Counted from the stretch's first letter, positions 24,865 through 34,886 are shown. The stretch is DNA of 56,717 nucleotides from an uncultured Planctomycetales bacterium (GCA_903926465.1 CAIYJE010000070.1:1-56717); one strand, 5' to 3'. Notes: a model not told the origin generated them from the letters alone. Translations and numbers: made by a program.

Positions 24865-26289
24865 TCACGCATTGACCTGATCTCGGGGGATCAAGGGGGC
24901 AGGAATTTGGGCGGGATCCAGGCCCAATTGCACGGCGGCCTGAAATTCTTGACCTGCGGAGTCGTGTTTTCCCGCGTGTCGTGCGATCAGGCCAGACCAG
25001 TACCGCAGGTGTGGGCTTTCCGGGTAGGTGTTGCGATAGTGGATCACCCCCCCTTCCCCTTGGGCCAGCACGGCTGACGAATTCGCGATCGTTTGATCGG
25101 CGTCGGCAACAGCCTGGGGAGTCGAAGCCGAGAATCCTTCGAGGCTGATGGCGAACGGCCCGGCCAGGTCACCCAGGCTCAGGACAAACTTGTATGCGGC
25201 AGGTCGATTACGCCCAGGCCAGGGCGTGGGCCGCCGCCTGGGAAGAGCTGCGGTCGATTCAAAAAGGTCACGCAGGCGGGCACTGTTACGTACGGGGTCA
25301 AAGTTTTCGTGGGCGAAGTTTCGGGCCGCAGCCCCCAGCCGCCGCCGGAGCGGCGCATCCATTGCCAGTCGATCAATGGCGCGGGCGTAGTCAGCTTCCG
25401 AGTCACACACGATCCCCGTTTGATCGGTTTGGATCAGTGCTGCGGTTCCATTTGTGGCCAGAACTACCGGTGGGATACCTGCCCACATGGCTTCCTGGAT
25501 CGATTTTTCGCTGGTGGCATACGTATCTTCAGCCAGCGGATAACCGAACACATCCAGTTCTGAAAAAGCCGTGTTCAGGTCCTCCACATGGCCGTGGAAC
25601 CGGACCCGTTCACCGGCACCCAGAGCCGTGAACCGGCGTTTCAATTCAGGGCCCCAGGCCCCGTCTCCGTACACCTCAAAGCGCACCTCGGGGCTACGAA
25701 CGGCCGAGCAGAGTTCCGCGAACCGAGGGTGCATTTTGGTTGGGTCAACCAACCCCAGGTATCCTACGCGGACCCCTTGGTGTTCTCGGTGCAAAAACCC
25801 TTCCAGACGAGTCATGTCGGCCAGTGAGGGGATAAAGACGACGGGACAGTTGGCCTGCCTGGCGGCCTGTACCGCGGCCGTTGGGCCACTGGCGGGGCTG
25901 GAAATCACCAGGGCGTCGGCAAGCAGGCCCAGTTCACGCACAAGGACCTGGGGCCGGCTCGATCCGCTAATTGCGCATCGGATTAGCAGCCGTGCCGGAG
26001 GCAGATCTTCACGTAAAAGATCGAGTAGCCGTGGATGGTTCCAGTAGGTGACCTCCACCAGGTCGGCGGCTTCGATGGCGGCTCTGAGCGTGTGGAGATT
26101 CGGGGCCGGCAGCAGCTTGATCCCGAGCTTTCTGGCCCTGAGTAACAGCGGCGCGGAGATGGGTGGATCCAGCACGGCCACCTGATGGTCGGTTGTCAAG
26201 CCGGCATTGCGCCAGGCGGCGGCCATGGCCAGCAGATGGCGTTCAGGTCCGCCGCCCAGGAAGCGGGGAATCACGTGCAGCAGCTTCAT
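24865..26289 (-). CDS. Glycosyltransferase family 4, with C-terminal extension
   Basis: The N terminus KLLHVIPRFLGGGPERHLLAMA is the glycine-rich GT4 loop. The donor-binding half contains VRVGYLGLVDPTKMHPRF, FEVYGDGAWGPEL, RVRFHGHVEDLNTAFSELDVFGYPL and SEKSIQEAMWAGIPPVVLAT with the conserved glutamate. Residues after about 345 form an unusual tail (SLGDLAGPFAISLEGFSAS, then HLRYWSGLIARHAGKHDSAGQEFQAAVQLGL) reminiscent of a single tetratricopeptide unit. It overlaps the upstream GT2 gene by four bases (ATGA). Confidence 0.9.
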   Translation of the reverse strand: MKLLHVIPRFLGGGPERHLLAMAAAWRNAGLTTDHQVAVLDPPISAPLLLRARKLGIKLLPAPNLHTLRAAIEAADLVEVTYWNHPRLLDLLREDLPPARLLIRCAISGSSRPQVLVRELGLLADALVISSPASGPTAAVQAARQANCPVVFIPSLADMTRLEGFLHREHQGVRVGYLGLVDPTKMHPRFAELCSAVRSPEVRFEVYGDGAWGPELKRRFTALGAGERVRFHGHVEDLNTAFSELDVFGYPLAEDTYATSEKSIQEAMWAGIPPVVLATNGTAALIQTDQTGIVCDSEADYARAIDRLAMDAPLRRRLGAAARNFAHENFDPVRNSARLRDLFESTAALPRRRPTPWPGRNRPAAYKFVLSLGDLAGPFAISLEGFSASTPQAVADADQTIANSSAVLAQGEGGVIHYRNTYPESPHLRYWSGLIARHAGKHDSAGQEFQAAVQLGLDPAQIPAPLIPRDQVNA

Positions 26290-26975
26290 GGCTGGTGGGT
26301 TCCGCGGTTGCGTTCAATGAAGCGCCGCGCCACGGTTAGCAGTTCGCGGCGGTACGCGGCCACATCGCTTGAAAGGCTGGTTCCTCGCGCCCCTTTCCAG
26401 AGCACGACTTGTTCGATCTGGACCACAGGATAGGCTGATTGTTGCAGTCTCACAAACCAGTCACTATCGGTACCAATGGCCAGCGACTCGTCGAACACCC
26501 CGATTTTCTCGAATGCCTCCCGCCTTGCCAGCAACGCCCCGGGTGTGAACCCAGGAACCGGTTGGCCGATCCTGCTCCGTTGCGCGGCGGTTGCGGTGGC
26601 GCTGCCAATCGCTTCCAGGATCACCCGGCCAATCACGGCGAGCGCGTGCGGGTTGGATTCAAAGGCCTGAAGTCTGAGTGTCAGGGCGTTCTCAGCCCAA
26701 CGATCGTCACCGTCGCAAAAGGCGATCCAGGGGCTGCGGCTTTTTTGGATCGCCTGGTTGCGGGCCGCGGCTAATCCGCGGCCTTGCTGATGGATCAGAC
26801 GGACATCTGGGTAGCGTTCGGCAATCTCCAGGGTGCCATCCGTGGAGCCGCCGTCAATCACCAGGATCTCAGCCGGGCGTGGACTCTGCGCGCGTACGCT
26901 TTCCAGGGCCGTCGCAACATGGGCGGCGGCATTCCTGACAGGCACGATTACCGAGACCGGGGCCAATGAATTCAT
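26286..26975 (-). CDS. Glycosyltransferase family 2
   Basis: GT-A enzyme of 229 residues. PVSVIVPVRNAAAHVATALES opens the fold; ILVIDGGSTDGTLEIAERY, GRGLAAARNQAIQKS and WIAFCDGDDRW (the DxD-equivalent metal site) follow, then GALLARREAFEKIGVFDESL and TDSDWFVRL of the acceptor side. It is the middle of three glycosyltransferase genes overlapping by four bases each, which points to stepwise assembly of one oligosaccharide. Confidence 0.92.
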   Translation of the reverse strand: MNSLAPVSVIVPVRNAAAHVATALESVRAQSPRPAEILVIDGGSTDGTLEIAERYPDVRLIHQQGRGLAAARNQAIQKSRSPWIAFCDGDDRWAENALTLRLQAFESNPHALAVIGRVILEAIGSATATAAQRSRIGQPVPGFTPGALLARREAFEKIGVFDESLAIGTDSDWFVRLQQSAYPVVQIEQVVLWKGARGTSLSSDVAAYRRELLTVARRFIERNRGTHQP

Positions 26976-28054
26976 GGTGATTGTGCTTTTGCAGCCTCAC
27001 GCATGGTCTCAAGCAACTGGTTGAACAGGGGTGAAGCGACCCCCTGGGCGACCAGATGTTCGAGCGCGGTCAGTGACTCGGCCGCCACAGCGAACGGAGT
27101 AAGCGGGTGCCGCGCTCGGGGGTCGAGTGGCAAGGTCATGCCTCGGCCGATCATGCGCGCCATTCGCCATGCCATGGACGGAGCGTGGCAGCCGGCCATC
27201 AATTCCACCAGCAGAGCCGCGCGATCGTAATTCGGTTCGAGTTCGTGGCGCTCGCCAGCCCCAGGCAGTCGGGCTTCGCCCACCGGGATCAGAGCCCTGA
27301 AATCCTGTTCAAAGGTGGTCCGGGTGGCCTCGCGACCAATCCCGGTATTGCGCACCAGGTTGACGGACGAAACAATGGCGGTGTCGCCCGCTATCACCCT
27401 TCGCAACGAAAAGATTACATCCCAGGCCACCAACTGGCCACGTCTGAAGGCTTGCAAGGCCAGGGTGTAATGCTCGGTCAAGAGGGGGTCCAGGTTGAGC
27501 CTTGCGATTTCAAGGGCCGCCTGATCGGGATCGCCTGCCAGGTTGGTCCCCTGGATCCGACGCCAGGCGGCGGCCGTGCCGGCCCAGCCCCAGATGCTAC
27601 CCCGGTGGGCGTGGAGATGATCTTGGCAGGCCGCACCCCACTGTCCCAGGGGATTTGTCCCACTGATCAGGCCAACACGTTCGTGGTCTTTGTAACGCTC
27701 AAGCATTGCCGCGGCCCAGGGGAAAAAACTGGGGTGCGGCAGGATGTCGTCTTCCAGAACAATGGCTTGGTCGGCTCGCGTGAATACCCAGTCTAGACCC
27801 GATTGAACCCGCCTGTCACAGCCAAGGTTCGATTCCGAGAACTCTCGCTCGATGGTGCAGGGCCAGTCGATTGCACCCAGCGTTGCGCGTACCGCGTGGC
27901 AGCGCTGGGTGTCATCCGGATGGGTTGGTCTGGGTCCGTCCGCAATCACCAGAAGCCGGCTGGGGCGGATCCACCGGAGCCTGGCGATCAATTGCTGGGC
28001 CTGCTGGGGGCGGTTGAAGAGGATCAGAACGACGGGGGTCTGGAAGTCTTGCAT
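26972..28054 (-). CDS. GT2-like glycosyltransferase of the HlpA type
   Basis: TPVVLILFNRPQQAQQLI, LLVIADGPRPTHPDD, ESNLGCDRRVQSGLDWVF and QAIVLEDDILPHPSFFPWAAAMLERY match the family often annotated as glycosyltransferase or haemolytic protein HlpA-like. LEDD is the metal-binding DxD-type site. VNLVRNTGIGREATRT is another family landmark. The function is probably sugar transfer in surface glycan synthesis; the haemolysin name is historical. Follows the small PqqD gene by 76 bases and overlaps the next GT2 gene by four bases. Confidence 0.87.
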   Translation of the reverse strand: MQDFQTPVVLILFNRPQQAQQLIARLRWIRPSRLLVIADGPRPTHPDDTQRCHAVRATLGAIDWPCTIEREFSESNLGCDRRVQSGLDWVFTRADQAIVLEDDILPHPSFFPWAAAMLERYKDHERVGLISGTNPLGQWGAACQDHLHAHRGSIWGWAGTAAAWRRIQGTNLAGDPDQAALEIARLNLDPLLTEHYTLALQAFRRGQLVAWDVIFSLRRVIAGDTAIVSSVNLVRNTGIGREATRTTFEQDFRALIPVGEARLPGAGERHELEPNYDRAALLVELMAGCHAPSMAWRMARMIGRGMTLPLDPRARHPLTPFAVAAESLTALEHLVAQGVASPLFNQLLETMREAAKAQSP

Positions 28055-28130
28055 CGCAATCGAATCTCGTTCCCTGCCGTGGGCGAAGCGTTACCAGCAA
28101 CTCTGCATCACCCGCGCCCGGATTCCACGC

Positions 28131-28559
28131 TCAGTTTGGGCTGTCCTGGCGATGGGGCCAGCCCTCCGCGGGGTCAACTTCGTGAATGGGGTCCATGGAA
28201 ATGATGTCGGCAATCTGGTCGTACCGTTCCATGGCTGGGGCAACGAACCGATCGGGGCAGGCAATGTCCTGGATTGGGGCGGGTGCCTGATCAGCCAGTG
28301 TCCCCTGCCGCACCATCTCATTTTGCTCAAGTTGTTCGAGAAATCGGAGCGTGGGTTCGGCCGCCTCTGGCCCGAACCGCGTCACCACCTCTTGCACCAC
28401 AGTTTCAAACGTACCGCCGGTGGCCAGCCGTTGCCACAGCCAGGGGCCGATTCCCGTGAACAGGAAGAGGTGCCCTCGTTCCGAGTCGATGAGTACGGTC
28501 TCACCTTCCAGGGTATCGTGAGGGAAACGATCGGCATTTGTGAAGAAGATGTTGGCCAT
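28131..28559 (-). CDS. Small PqqD-family (RRE) protein with C-terminal DPIHEVD motif
   Basis: 142 residues from the ATG at 28559 (a GTG at 28640 is in frame). Residues about 3-88 form a PqqD fold: GETVLIDSERGHLFLFTGIG aligns with the PqqD strand pair, then FETVVQEVVTRFGPEAAEPTLRFLEQLEQNEMV gives the winged-helix end. After a linker come YDQIADIISMDPIHEVDPAEGWPHR (113-137) and a short tail RQDSPN. The motif DPIHEVDxxxGWPHR recurs in the PqqD-HprK fusion. PqqD domains bind leader peptides; having the conserved segment on the same chain suggests a built-in substrate or docking sequence. It starts the three-glycosyltransferase transcript. Confidence 0.8.
   Translation of the reverse strand: MANIFFTNADRFPHDTLEGETVLIDSERGHLFLFTGIGPWLWQRLATGGTFETVVQEVVTRFGPEAAEPTLRFLEQLEQNEMVRQGTLADQAPAPIQDIACPDRFVAPAMERYDQIADIISMDPIHEVDPAEGWPHRQDSPN
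28149..28193 (-). other. Coding segment for shared DPIHEVDxxxGWPHR motif, copy in the small PqqD protein
   Basis: Residues 123-137 of the small PqqD protein read DPIHEVDPAEGWPHR, five residues from the C terminus. A serine lies at position 140. Compare the copy at 21710-21754. Confidence 0.8.
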
Positions 28560-28832
28560 CAAACGCCCGTCCCAGGGTGCAGAGGTAGGGAATTCTTGAT
28601 CAAGATTCAGGTTACAAGGTTGATCCAGGATTGAGAACACTCAAACGGGTGTGGTTCGGGCTTGGCCCACGCTGAGTTCAAGCGAACCTTGAATGTGAAT
28701 CCGATTATGCTTTACCGGTATCGTACCACTTCACTGGCGTGAGGTTTGGAGTGGCAGCTCAATCGATCCGCACCGGGTCCGTTGGAGCCCACCGAGATTG
28801 GTTGTCTGAGTTCGAGTCTCAATGGCTTGGGG

Positions 28833-29363
28833 CTACAGATCGCCGGAATCGGAGCGGCTTCCACCGGCTGTGTCGTCCTTGGAGTGCCCGTACCCTTTTT
28901 TATGGGTCTTCTGTCCGCGTTCGAAGAATTCTTCAATGGCCGTGCCACCAATCAACACGGCCAGTGTGAGCAGGCCGGCGATCAGCACGGGCACCCAGGC
29001 ACCCAGTCCGCAGGCAATTCCCAGGCAGGCGGCCAGCCAGACCGTGGCGGCCGTGGTGAGGCCGCGAACCTTGTCTGGCGTATGCAAAATCACACCGCCG
29101 CCCAGGAAGCCGATCCCGGAGACCAGGCCCTGGATCACGCGGCTGGCTGCGTCGGCGTTGTGGCCGGAACCGGCCTCGGCCAGATGCATGCCCAGAACGG
29201 CCATGAGGCTACTGCCGAGCGCCACCAGGGCGTGAGTTTTGAGCCCGGCCGGTTTGTGGCTCAGCTCACGATTGAGACCAATGATCGCGCCGGTGAACAC
29301 GGCGGCGGCCAATCGGCCCGCCACTTCGATCATCTCAGGTGTGGCGCGTGAAACGATCGACAT
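28833..29363 (-). CDS. MgtC/SapB family inner-membrane protein
   Basis: About 176 residues from the ATG at 29363 (TTG at 29372 also possible). GRLAAAVFTGAIIGLNREL, KPAGLKTHALVALGSSLMAVLG and VSGIGFLGGGVILH are the conserved blocks of the MgtC/SapB family, with four to five membrane helices. Family members affect magnesium homeostasis, acid or intracellular stress and sometimes ATP synthase or phosphate transport; the role here is not evident. The N-terminal half is the MgtC domain and the charged tail (RGQKTHKKGYGHSKDD) is not conserved. It lies 36 bases after carB on the same strand. Confidence 0.9.
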   Translation of the reverse strand: MSIVSRATPEMIEVAGRLAAAVFTGAIIGLNRELSHKPAGLKTHALVALGSSLMAVLGMHLAEAGSGHNADAASRVIQGLVSGIGFLGGGVILHTPDKVRGLTTAATVWLAACLGIACGLGAWVPVLIAGLLTLAVLIGGTAIEEFFERGQKTHKKGYGHSKDDTAGGSRSDSGDL

Positions 29364-29399
29364 GGCGTTCAAGACTTCCGGGAACAGCGAATGGCAAAG

Positions 29400-32300
29400 T
29401 TACTGGGCTTTGGCGGCTGGCTTCAAATTCAAGAGGTCCTGCAAGGCGAAAACCTCGAACTTGCCGTCACCGGAGTGAAGACGTTCCATGGCGGCCACGG
29501 CGGCACGCGCACCGGCGATGGTGGTGATGCAGGGAACACCATGACTGACGGCGCTGGCGCGGATCCGGCCCTCGTCGGTGCGGGCCCCTTTACCGCTGGG
29601 GGTATTGATAATCAGGTCCAACGCGCCGTTGGCCAGCCGGTCGAGCACGTTGGGGCGGCCCTCGTGAATTTTACGCACAACCTCAACCGAGATCCCGTGC
29701 TCACCCAGCGCGGCGGCCGTGCCTGAGGTGGTGGCTAGCTTGTAACCCAGTGCCAGCAAGCTCCGGGCAATGGGTACGGCCGCGGCCCGGTCTCGTGCGG
29801 CCACGCTCATGAACACGGTGCCGGTCATCGGCAGCCGGCAAGACGCGGCAAGCTGGCTCTTGGCAAAGGCCGCGCCAAAGTCATGATCAATGCCCATGAC
29901 CTCGCCGGTGGAACGCATCTCAGGGCCAAGCACAATGTCCACACCCGGGAATTTGGAGAACGGGAATACCGCCTCCTTCACCGACACGAATGTGGGTACC
30001 GGGTCATCGCCCAGCTTCTGCCCGGTCAGCGTTTGGCCAACCATTACCCGAGCCGCCACCTGGGCCAGGTTCAGGCCCGTGGCCTTGGAGACAAAGGGAA
30101 CCGTTCGGCTGGCCCGGGGATTGACCTCCAGCACGTACACCAGCCCATCTTTGACGGCGAACTGGATATTCATCAGGCCGCGCACGCTCAGAGCGTCGGC
30201 CAGCAGTCGGGTCTGGCGTTTGAGTTCGGCAATCACTTCCGGGCTCAGCGAGAATGGCGGCATGGCACACGCGCTATCGCCCGAGTGGATGCCCGCCTCC
30301 TCGATATGTTCCATCACCCCGCCCACCAGGGTGCGTTCGCCATCGGACACCGCATCAACATCCACTTCAATGGCGTCTTCAAGGAACTTGTCGATGAGCA
30401 CCGGCCGTTCGGGACTGGCCTCCACCGCGTGGGTCATGTAGCGATCGAGGCTCAACTCGTCGTACACAATTTCCATGGCGCGGCCACCCAGCACGAAGCT
30501 GGGCCGCACCACCACGGGGTAACCAATGCGCTCGGCAATCCGGCGGGCCTGCTCGGGATTGGTCGCGGAATCGCTGGGCGGTTGCTTGAGCTGGAGCTGG
30601 TCAATGAGCAGCCGGAACCGATCTCGGTCTTCGGCCAGGTCAATACTTTCGGGAGTGGTGCCCACAATTGGCACGCCGGCCGCCTCCAGAGCGCGCGCTA
30701 GGTTCAGCGGGGTCTGGCCGCCGAATTGAACGATGACGCCCATCGGCTGCACGCGGTCCACGATATTCAACACATCTTCCACCGTCAGGGGCTCAAAAAA
30801 GAGCCGGTCCGAGGTGTCATAGTCGGTGCTGACGGTCTCTGGGTTGCAGTTGACCATCACCACCTCGTAGCCATCGGCCTTGAGGGCGAATGCTGCCTGA
30901 CAACAACAGTAGTCGAACTCAATCCCCTGCCCGATCCGGTTCGGGCCGCCGCCCAGAATCATGACCCGGGGCTTATCGCCCACACGAGACTCATCTTCGC
31001 GGTCAAACGTGCTGTAGTAATACGGTGTAAACGCTTCGAACTCGGCGGCGCAGGTATCCACCAGCTTGAACACGGCCTCAACCCCACGCTGGAGCCGATT
31101 GCGACGGACATCACCCTCGCTGGTGCCCCAGATGTGGGCAAGCTGGCGGTCGGAAAAGCCGCTCTGCTTGGCGCTTCGGATCTGATCGGTGGTGGCGGAC
31201 TCCAGGCTGCCAATGGCGCGTAGTTCCACTTCTTGGCGAACAATCAGGTCTAGTTGGGTGAGGAACCAGGGGTCGATCCGGGTCAATTGATGGATTTCTT
31301 CCAGGCTCATTCCCGCCCTGAGCGCATAGTGCAGGTACCAGATCCGGTCTGCGTTGGGGGTGGCCAGCTTGGCCATGATCTCGTCATTGCTGGGCTGACG
31401 TGGGGTGCCCCAGAGGTCTTTCTTGTCGGCCCCAAAGCCGAACCGGCCGATATCGAGCCCTCGCAGGGCTTTCTGCAGGCTTTCCCGGAAGGTCCGGCCA
31501 ATGGCCATCACTTCACCCACGCTCTTCATCTGCGTGGTGAGGACCGCATCGGCCTCTGGGAACTTCTCAAACGCCCAGCGCGGGATTTTGGTCACCACGT
31601 AGTCAATGGTGGGTTCAAAGCAGGCCGGTGTCTCACGGGTGATGTCATTGCGAAGTTCGTCGAGCCGGTAACCCACGGCGAGCTTGGCGGCAATCTTGGC
31701 GATCGGGAAGCCGGTGGCCTTGCTGGCCAGGGCCGACGATCGACTGACGCGCGGGTTCATCTCAATCACCACCATGCGGCCGGTGTGGGGATCGACGGCA
31801 AACTGCACGTTGGAGCCGCCGGTCTCAACGCCGATCTCGCGGAGGATGGCGATGGAAGCATCGCGCATCCGCTGGTATTCCTTGTCGGTCAGGGTTTGCG
31901 CGGGGGCCACGGTAATGCTGTCGCCGGTGTGGATCCCCATGGGGTCAAAGTTCTCAATGGAGCAGACGATGACCGCGTTATCCGCATGGTCACGCATCAC
32001 CTCCATCTCGAATTCTTTCCAGCCCAGCAAGCATTCCTCAACCAGAATCGAGTGGACCGGGCTGAGTTCCAGACCGTAGGCCACCATCCGGTCAAATTCG
32101 TCCTTGTTGTAGGCAATGCCACCGCCCGACCCGCCCATGGTAAAGCTGGGTCGCAGTACGCAGGGCAGCCCCAACATTTCATCGCGAATCCGTTTGGCTT
32201 CGTCCAGGCTATGGGCCAGGCCGCTACGTGCCGATTCCAGGCCGATCTTTTCCATGGCCTGTTTGAACAGAGCCCGGTCTTCGGCCTTGCGAATGGCGTC

Positions 32301-32660
32301 GGCCTGAGCGCCGATCAACCGGCAGCCGTACTTCTCAAGCACCCCGGAGTCATGCAGGGCCAGTGCCACATTCAGGCCGGTCTGGCCACCCAGGGTGGGC
32401 AAGAGCGCGTCTGGCCGCTCCTTGGCAATAATTTGCTCGACCACTTCCGGGACCACCGGCTCGATGTACGTCCTGTCTGCCATATCCGGATCGGTCATGA
32501 TCGTGGCCGGGTTCGAGTTCACCAGCACAACCTTGTACCCTTCCTCTCGAAGGGCCTTGCAGGCCTGGCTGCCAGAATAGTCGAACTCACAGGCCTGGCC
32601 GATGATGATCGGGCCGGCTCCGATGATCAGGATCTTCTCGATGTCGGTTCGCCTGGGCAC
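29400..32660 (-). CDS. carB: Carbamoyl-phosphate synthase large subunit
   Basis: Makes carbamoyl phosphate from bicarbonate, ammonia (from glutamine via CarA) and two ATP, for arginine and pyrimidine synthesis. 1086 residues, the usual length. Two ATP-grasp halves are visible: [20 protein letters not shown] with [20 protein letters not shown], and [20 protein letters not shown] with [40 protein letters not shown] follows in the second half, and the end is the MGS-like allosteric domain ([28 protein letters not shown]). The start is GTG, with GGAG eleven bases upstream. carA is not in the window. Confidence 0.98.
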   Translation of the reverse strand: MPRRTDIEKILIIGAGPIIIGQACEFDYSGSQACKALREEGYKVVLVNSNPATIMTDPDMADRTYIEPVVPEVVEQIIAKERPDALLPTLGGQTGLNVALALHDSGVLEKYGCRLIGAQADAIRKAEDRALFKQAMEKIGLESARSGLAHSLDEAKRIRDEMLGLPCVLRPSFTMGGSGGGIAYNKDEFDRMVAYGLELSPVHSILVEECLLGWKEFEMEVMRDHADNAVIVCSIENFDPMGIHTGDSITVAPAQTLTDKEYQRMRDASIAILREIGVETGGSNVQFAVDPHTGRMVVIEMNPRVSRSSALASKATGFPIAKIAAKLAVGYRLDELRNDITRETPACFEPTIDYVVTKIPRWAFEKFPEADAVLTTQMKSVGEVMAIGRTFRESLQKALRGLDIGRFGFGADKKDLWGTPRQPSNDEIMAKLATPNADRIWYLHYALRAGMSLEEIHQLTRIDPWFLTQLDLIVRQEVELRAIGSLESATTDQIRSAKQSGFSDRQLAHIWGTSEGDVRRNRLQRGVEAVFKLVDTCAAEFEAFTPYYYSTFDREDESRVGDKPRVMILGGGPNRIGQGIEFDYCCCQAAFALKADGYEVVMVNCNPETVSTDYDTSDRLFFEPLTVEDVLNIVDRVQPMGVIVQFGGQTPLNLARALEAAGVPIVGTTPESIDLAEDRDRFRLLIDQLQLKQPPSDSATNPEQARRIAERIGYPVVVRPSFVLGGRAMEIVYDELSLDRYMTHAVEASPERPVLIDKFLEDAIEVDVDAVSDGERTLVGGVMEHIEEAGIHSGDSACAMPPFSLSPEVIAELKRQTRLLADALSVRGLMNIQFAVKDGLVYVLEVNPRASRTVPFVSKATGLNLAQVAARVMVGQTLTGQKLGDDPVPTFVSVKEAVFPFSKFPGVDIVLGPEMRSTGEVMGIDHDFGAAFAKSQLAASCRLPMTGTVFMSVAARDRAAAVPIARSLLALGYKLATTSGTAAALGEHGISVEVVRKIHEGRPNVLDRLANGALDLIINTPSGKGARTDEGRIRASAVSHGVPCITTIAGARAAVAAMERLHSGDGKFEVFALQDLLNLKPAAKAQ

Positions 32661-33014
32661 GTCGAAGCTCTCTCCGCTGGATGGGACGCGGCGGTTTATA
32701 GGAAACGGGTCGAGGTTTCGCTGGAAATCGACCCCTCTGCGCGCACAGCCGCCCCAACCTTCTGGCGAGTCGGCCCTGCGGAAAATTTGCCGATCCTAGC
32801 ACGTTGACCAGACCCTCCACAAGGGCTGGACGGGCGTGTAAGCGTGCAGGCAACACGAACTTCGCCAAAAAGGCTGGGTACAACACGCTCGCCTTCCGTT
32901 CCTGGAATTTCTTATGCTGCCAAAAGGACTGGGCCCATCCACGCCCAGCCGCGTCCTGGCCATGGTCGGTCCTGTCACTACCAACCTGAGTACTTGCCAA
33001 AAAAGTGGGACCCC
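32661..33014. other. Divergent region between carB and an amylase gene
   Basis: No gene supported. On the carB side a TATAAA-like -10 (about 32696-32701, minus strand) is possible, without a good -35. No leader peptide, PyrR- or ArgR-like operator or attenuator could be recognised by eye. Confidence 0.35.
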
Positions 33015-34886
33015 ATGTTCTCATTCCACCACGTGCGGTTGAGCCTTGTGTGGTTGGTTCTCCTGCTGGCTTCAACCTGGCCCCTGTCTCAGGCGGATGA
33101 ACTTGTGGTGGACTGGATTGAGCCCCCGTCGTGGTGGACCGGCTCGGCCCCTCAGGAACTGACCCTGCTGGTGGAAGGCGCGGGACTTCAGGGGGCCCGA
33201 GTCACCAGCGGTCGCCCCTCGGTTACCGTGGTGAAGGTGGCCAGTCCGGCATCGGGCCAGGCCTTGCTGGTGAAGGTGCGGTTATCGGCCGGCACGCCGC
33301 CGGGTGAGGTTCCACTCCGGTTCGATCACGACGGCGTGCTGGTTGAGCGAACCTGGACGGTTGAGCCAGAGCCGGACTTCCGCCCTGCGCCGGTGGGGCC
33401 CGACGATGTGATCTACCTGGTGATGCCCGACCGGTTCGCCAACGGCAACCCCGGCAATGACCGGGCCGAGATGCAGCAAGACATGCTCGATCGGAGCAAT
33501 CCCCACGCCTACCATGGCGGCGACTTCCAGGGTTTGGAAGCGAAACTGCCATACCTGGCCGATTTGGGAGTCTCGGCCCTTTGGCTCACGCCGGTTGTCA
33601 AAACGGCCCCCACCTGGTTTGTCCCACAGCCGAACGGCTCGAAGTACTCCGATTTTCACGGCTACAGCACGGTTGACCACTTTCAGACCAATCCCCGGTT
33701 TGGGACCTCCGCAGAGTATCAGGCGCTGGTGCGGGCGGCTCACCGGCATGGGATCAAGGTCATTCAGGATCAGGTGCTGGGGCATGTTGGCCCGCAGCAT
33801 CGGTGGGTCAAGCGACCGCCGACTCCTGACTGGTTTCACGGGCCGATGGACCATCCCCCGGCTTGCAACTTCCGGTTTGATGCCCTGGCCAACCCCCATG
33901 CGCTGGAGTCTGAGCGGCGGGGACTGACGGACGGCTGGTTTTTTGGGATCTTGCCCGACCTTAACACTCAGGATGAGTTTGTGAAGCAGCATGCGATCCA
34001 GCAAAGCCTGTGGTGGGCCCGGCGGTTTGAGGCCGATGGGATCCGGCTAGATACCTATCCCATGGTCGATCGTAGCTTCTGGCATGAGTGGTCGGAGCAG
34101 ACAAAGCGTGTGAGCCCCGAGATGTGGGTGGCGGGCGAGGCCTGGACCACTGATGCGGCCGACCTGAGCTTCTTTCAGGGGGGCCGGACCGGCTGGGATG
34201 GCATCGACCCTGGGGTCGATAGCGTGTTCGACTTCCCGCTCAACGCCGCGCTTCAGGAGGTGCTTACAGGCAAGGCCCCTGCCGGGCGCCTGGGCAAGGC
34301 CCTTTCGCGCGACTTCCTGTACCCGCGGCCCGATGCGCTGGTGACGTTTTTGGACAATCATGACATGATCCGGCTGGCGGCCACCCCCGATCTGTCGCCC
34401 GCCCGGTACCGGTTGGCGGTTGCCTTTCTGTTGACCTCACGCGGTGTCCCCCAGCTTACCTGGGGGAACGAAATTGGCTTGCTGGGCCACGGAGATGACC
34501 GCCTTGATTTTCCGGGCGGCTGGCCGGGCGATGCGCGTGATGCGTTTGCCCAGGCTGGACGCACACCTGAAGAGCAAGCCACGTTTGAGACCTTTCGTGA
34601 TCTGTTAAAGCTCAGGAAGGCGCACCCTGCGCTCAGGCGTGGCACCACCACCCAGGTGGCCGCTACGGATCAGGCTTACGCTTACACTCGCCAGGGAGCG
34701 GGGGAACAGATTCTGGTCGTATTCAACTTCGGCAAAGCTGCGGCCAAGCTTTCACTTCCCGTTGAGATTGGGGGCTCAGGCAGAACCTTCCGCCGTGTGT
34801 GGGGTGAGGGAATGATCCAGGCGGAAACGCTAGCCCCATTGGCCGAAGTGCCCGCCGAGCAGGCGGCCGTGTTTATGATTGAGTGA
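33015..34886 (+). CDS. Secreted GH13 alpha-amylase/cyclomaltodextrinase-like enzyme
   Basis: Hydrolyses alpha-glucans outside the cytoplasm. ATG 33015 opens a signal peptide (LSLVWLVLLLASTWPLSQA). An N-terminal Ig-like domain of the cyclomaltodextrinase type follows (WIEPPSWWTGSAPQELTLLV), then the (beta/alpha)8 barrel: VIYLVMPDRFANGNPGND, then DQVLGHVGPQHRW, where the usual DxVxNH histidine pattern is altered. Next are DGIRLDTYP with nucleophile Asp346, GEAWTTD with acid/base Glu375, and LDNHD with Asp450. The C-terminal beta domain ends the protein. The in-frame extension to 32844 is not needed. It leads a three-gene plus-strand run. Confidence 0.92.
   Translation: MFSFHHVRLSLVWLVLLLASTWPLSQADELVVDWIEPPSWWTGSAPQELTLLVEGAGLQGARVTSGRPSVTVVKVASPASGQALLVKVRLSAGTPPGEVPLRFDHDGVLVERTWTVEPEPDFRPAPVGPDDVIYLVMPDRFANGNPGNDRAEMQQDMLDRSNPHAYHGGDFQGLEAKLPYLADLGVSALWLTPVVKTAPTWFVPQPNGSKYSDFHGYSTVDHFQTNPRFGTSAEYQALVRAAHRHGIKVIQDQVLGHVGPQHRWVKRPPTPDWFHGPMDHPPACNFRFDALANPHALESERRGLTDGWFFGILPDLNTQDEFVKQHAIQQSLWWARRFEADGIRLDTYPMVDRSFWHEWSEQTKRVSPEMWVAGEAWTTDAADLSFFQGGRTGWDGIDPGVDSVFDFPLNAALQEVLTGKAPAGRLGKALSRDFLYPRPDALVTFLDNHDMIRLAATPDLSPARYRLAVAFLLTSRGVPQLTWGNEIGLLGHGDDRLDFPGGWPGDARDAFAQAGRTPEEQATFETFRDLLKLRKAHPALRRGTTTQVAATDQAYAYTRQGAGEQILVVFNFGKAAAKLSLPVEIGGSGRTFRRVWGEGMIQAETLAPLAEVPAEQAAVFMIE

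Noticed and set aside
18331-28559. Lasso-peptide biosynthetic cluster
   Set aside because: PqqD, HprK-like and nucleotidyltransferase genes are found in some lasso clusters, but there is no asparagine-synthetase-like C protein, no B2 transglutaminase-like protein and no YxxPxL precursor.
31254-32807. 517-residue plus-strand open frame opposite carB
   Set aside because: It is the antisense shadow of a GC-rich conserved gene; the sequence has no family features and is His/Gly-rich as expected from codon mirror effects.
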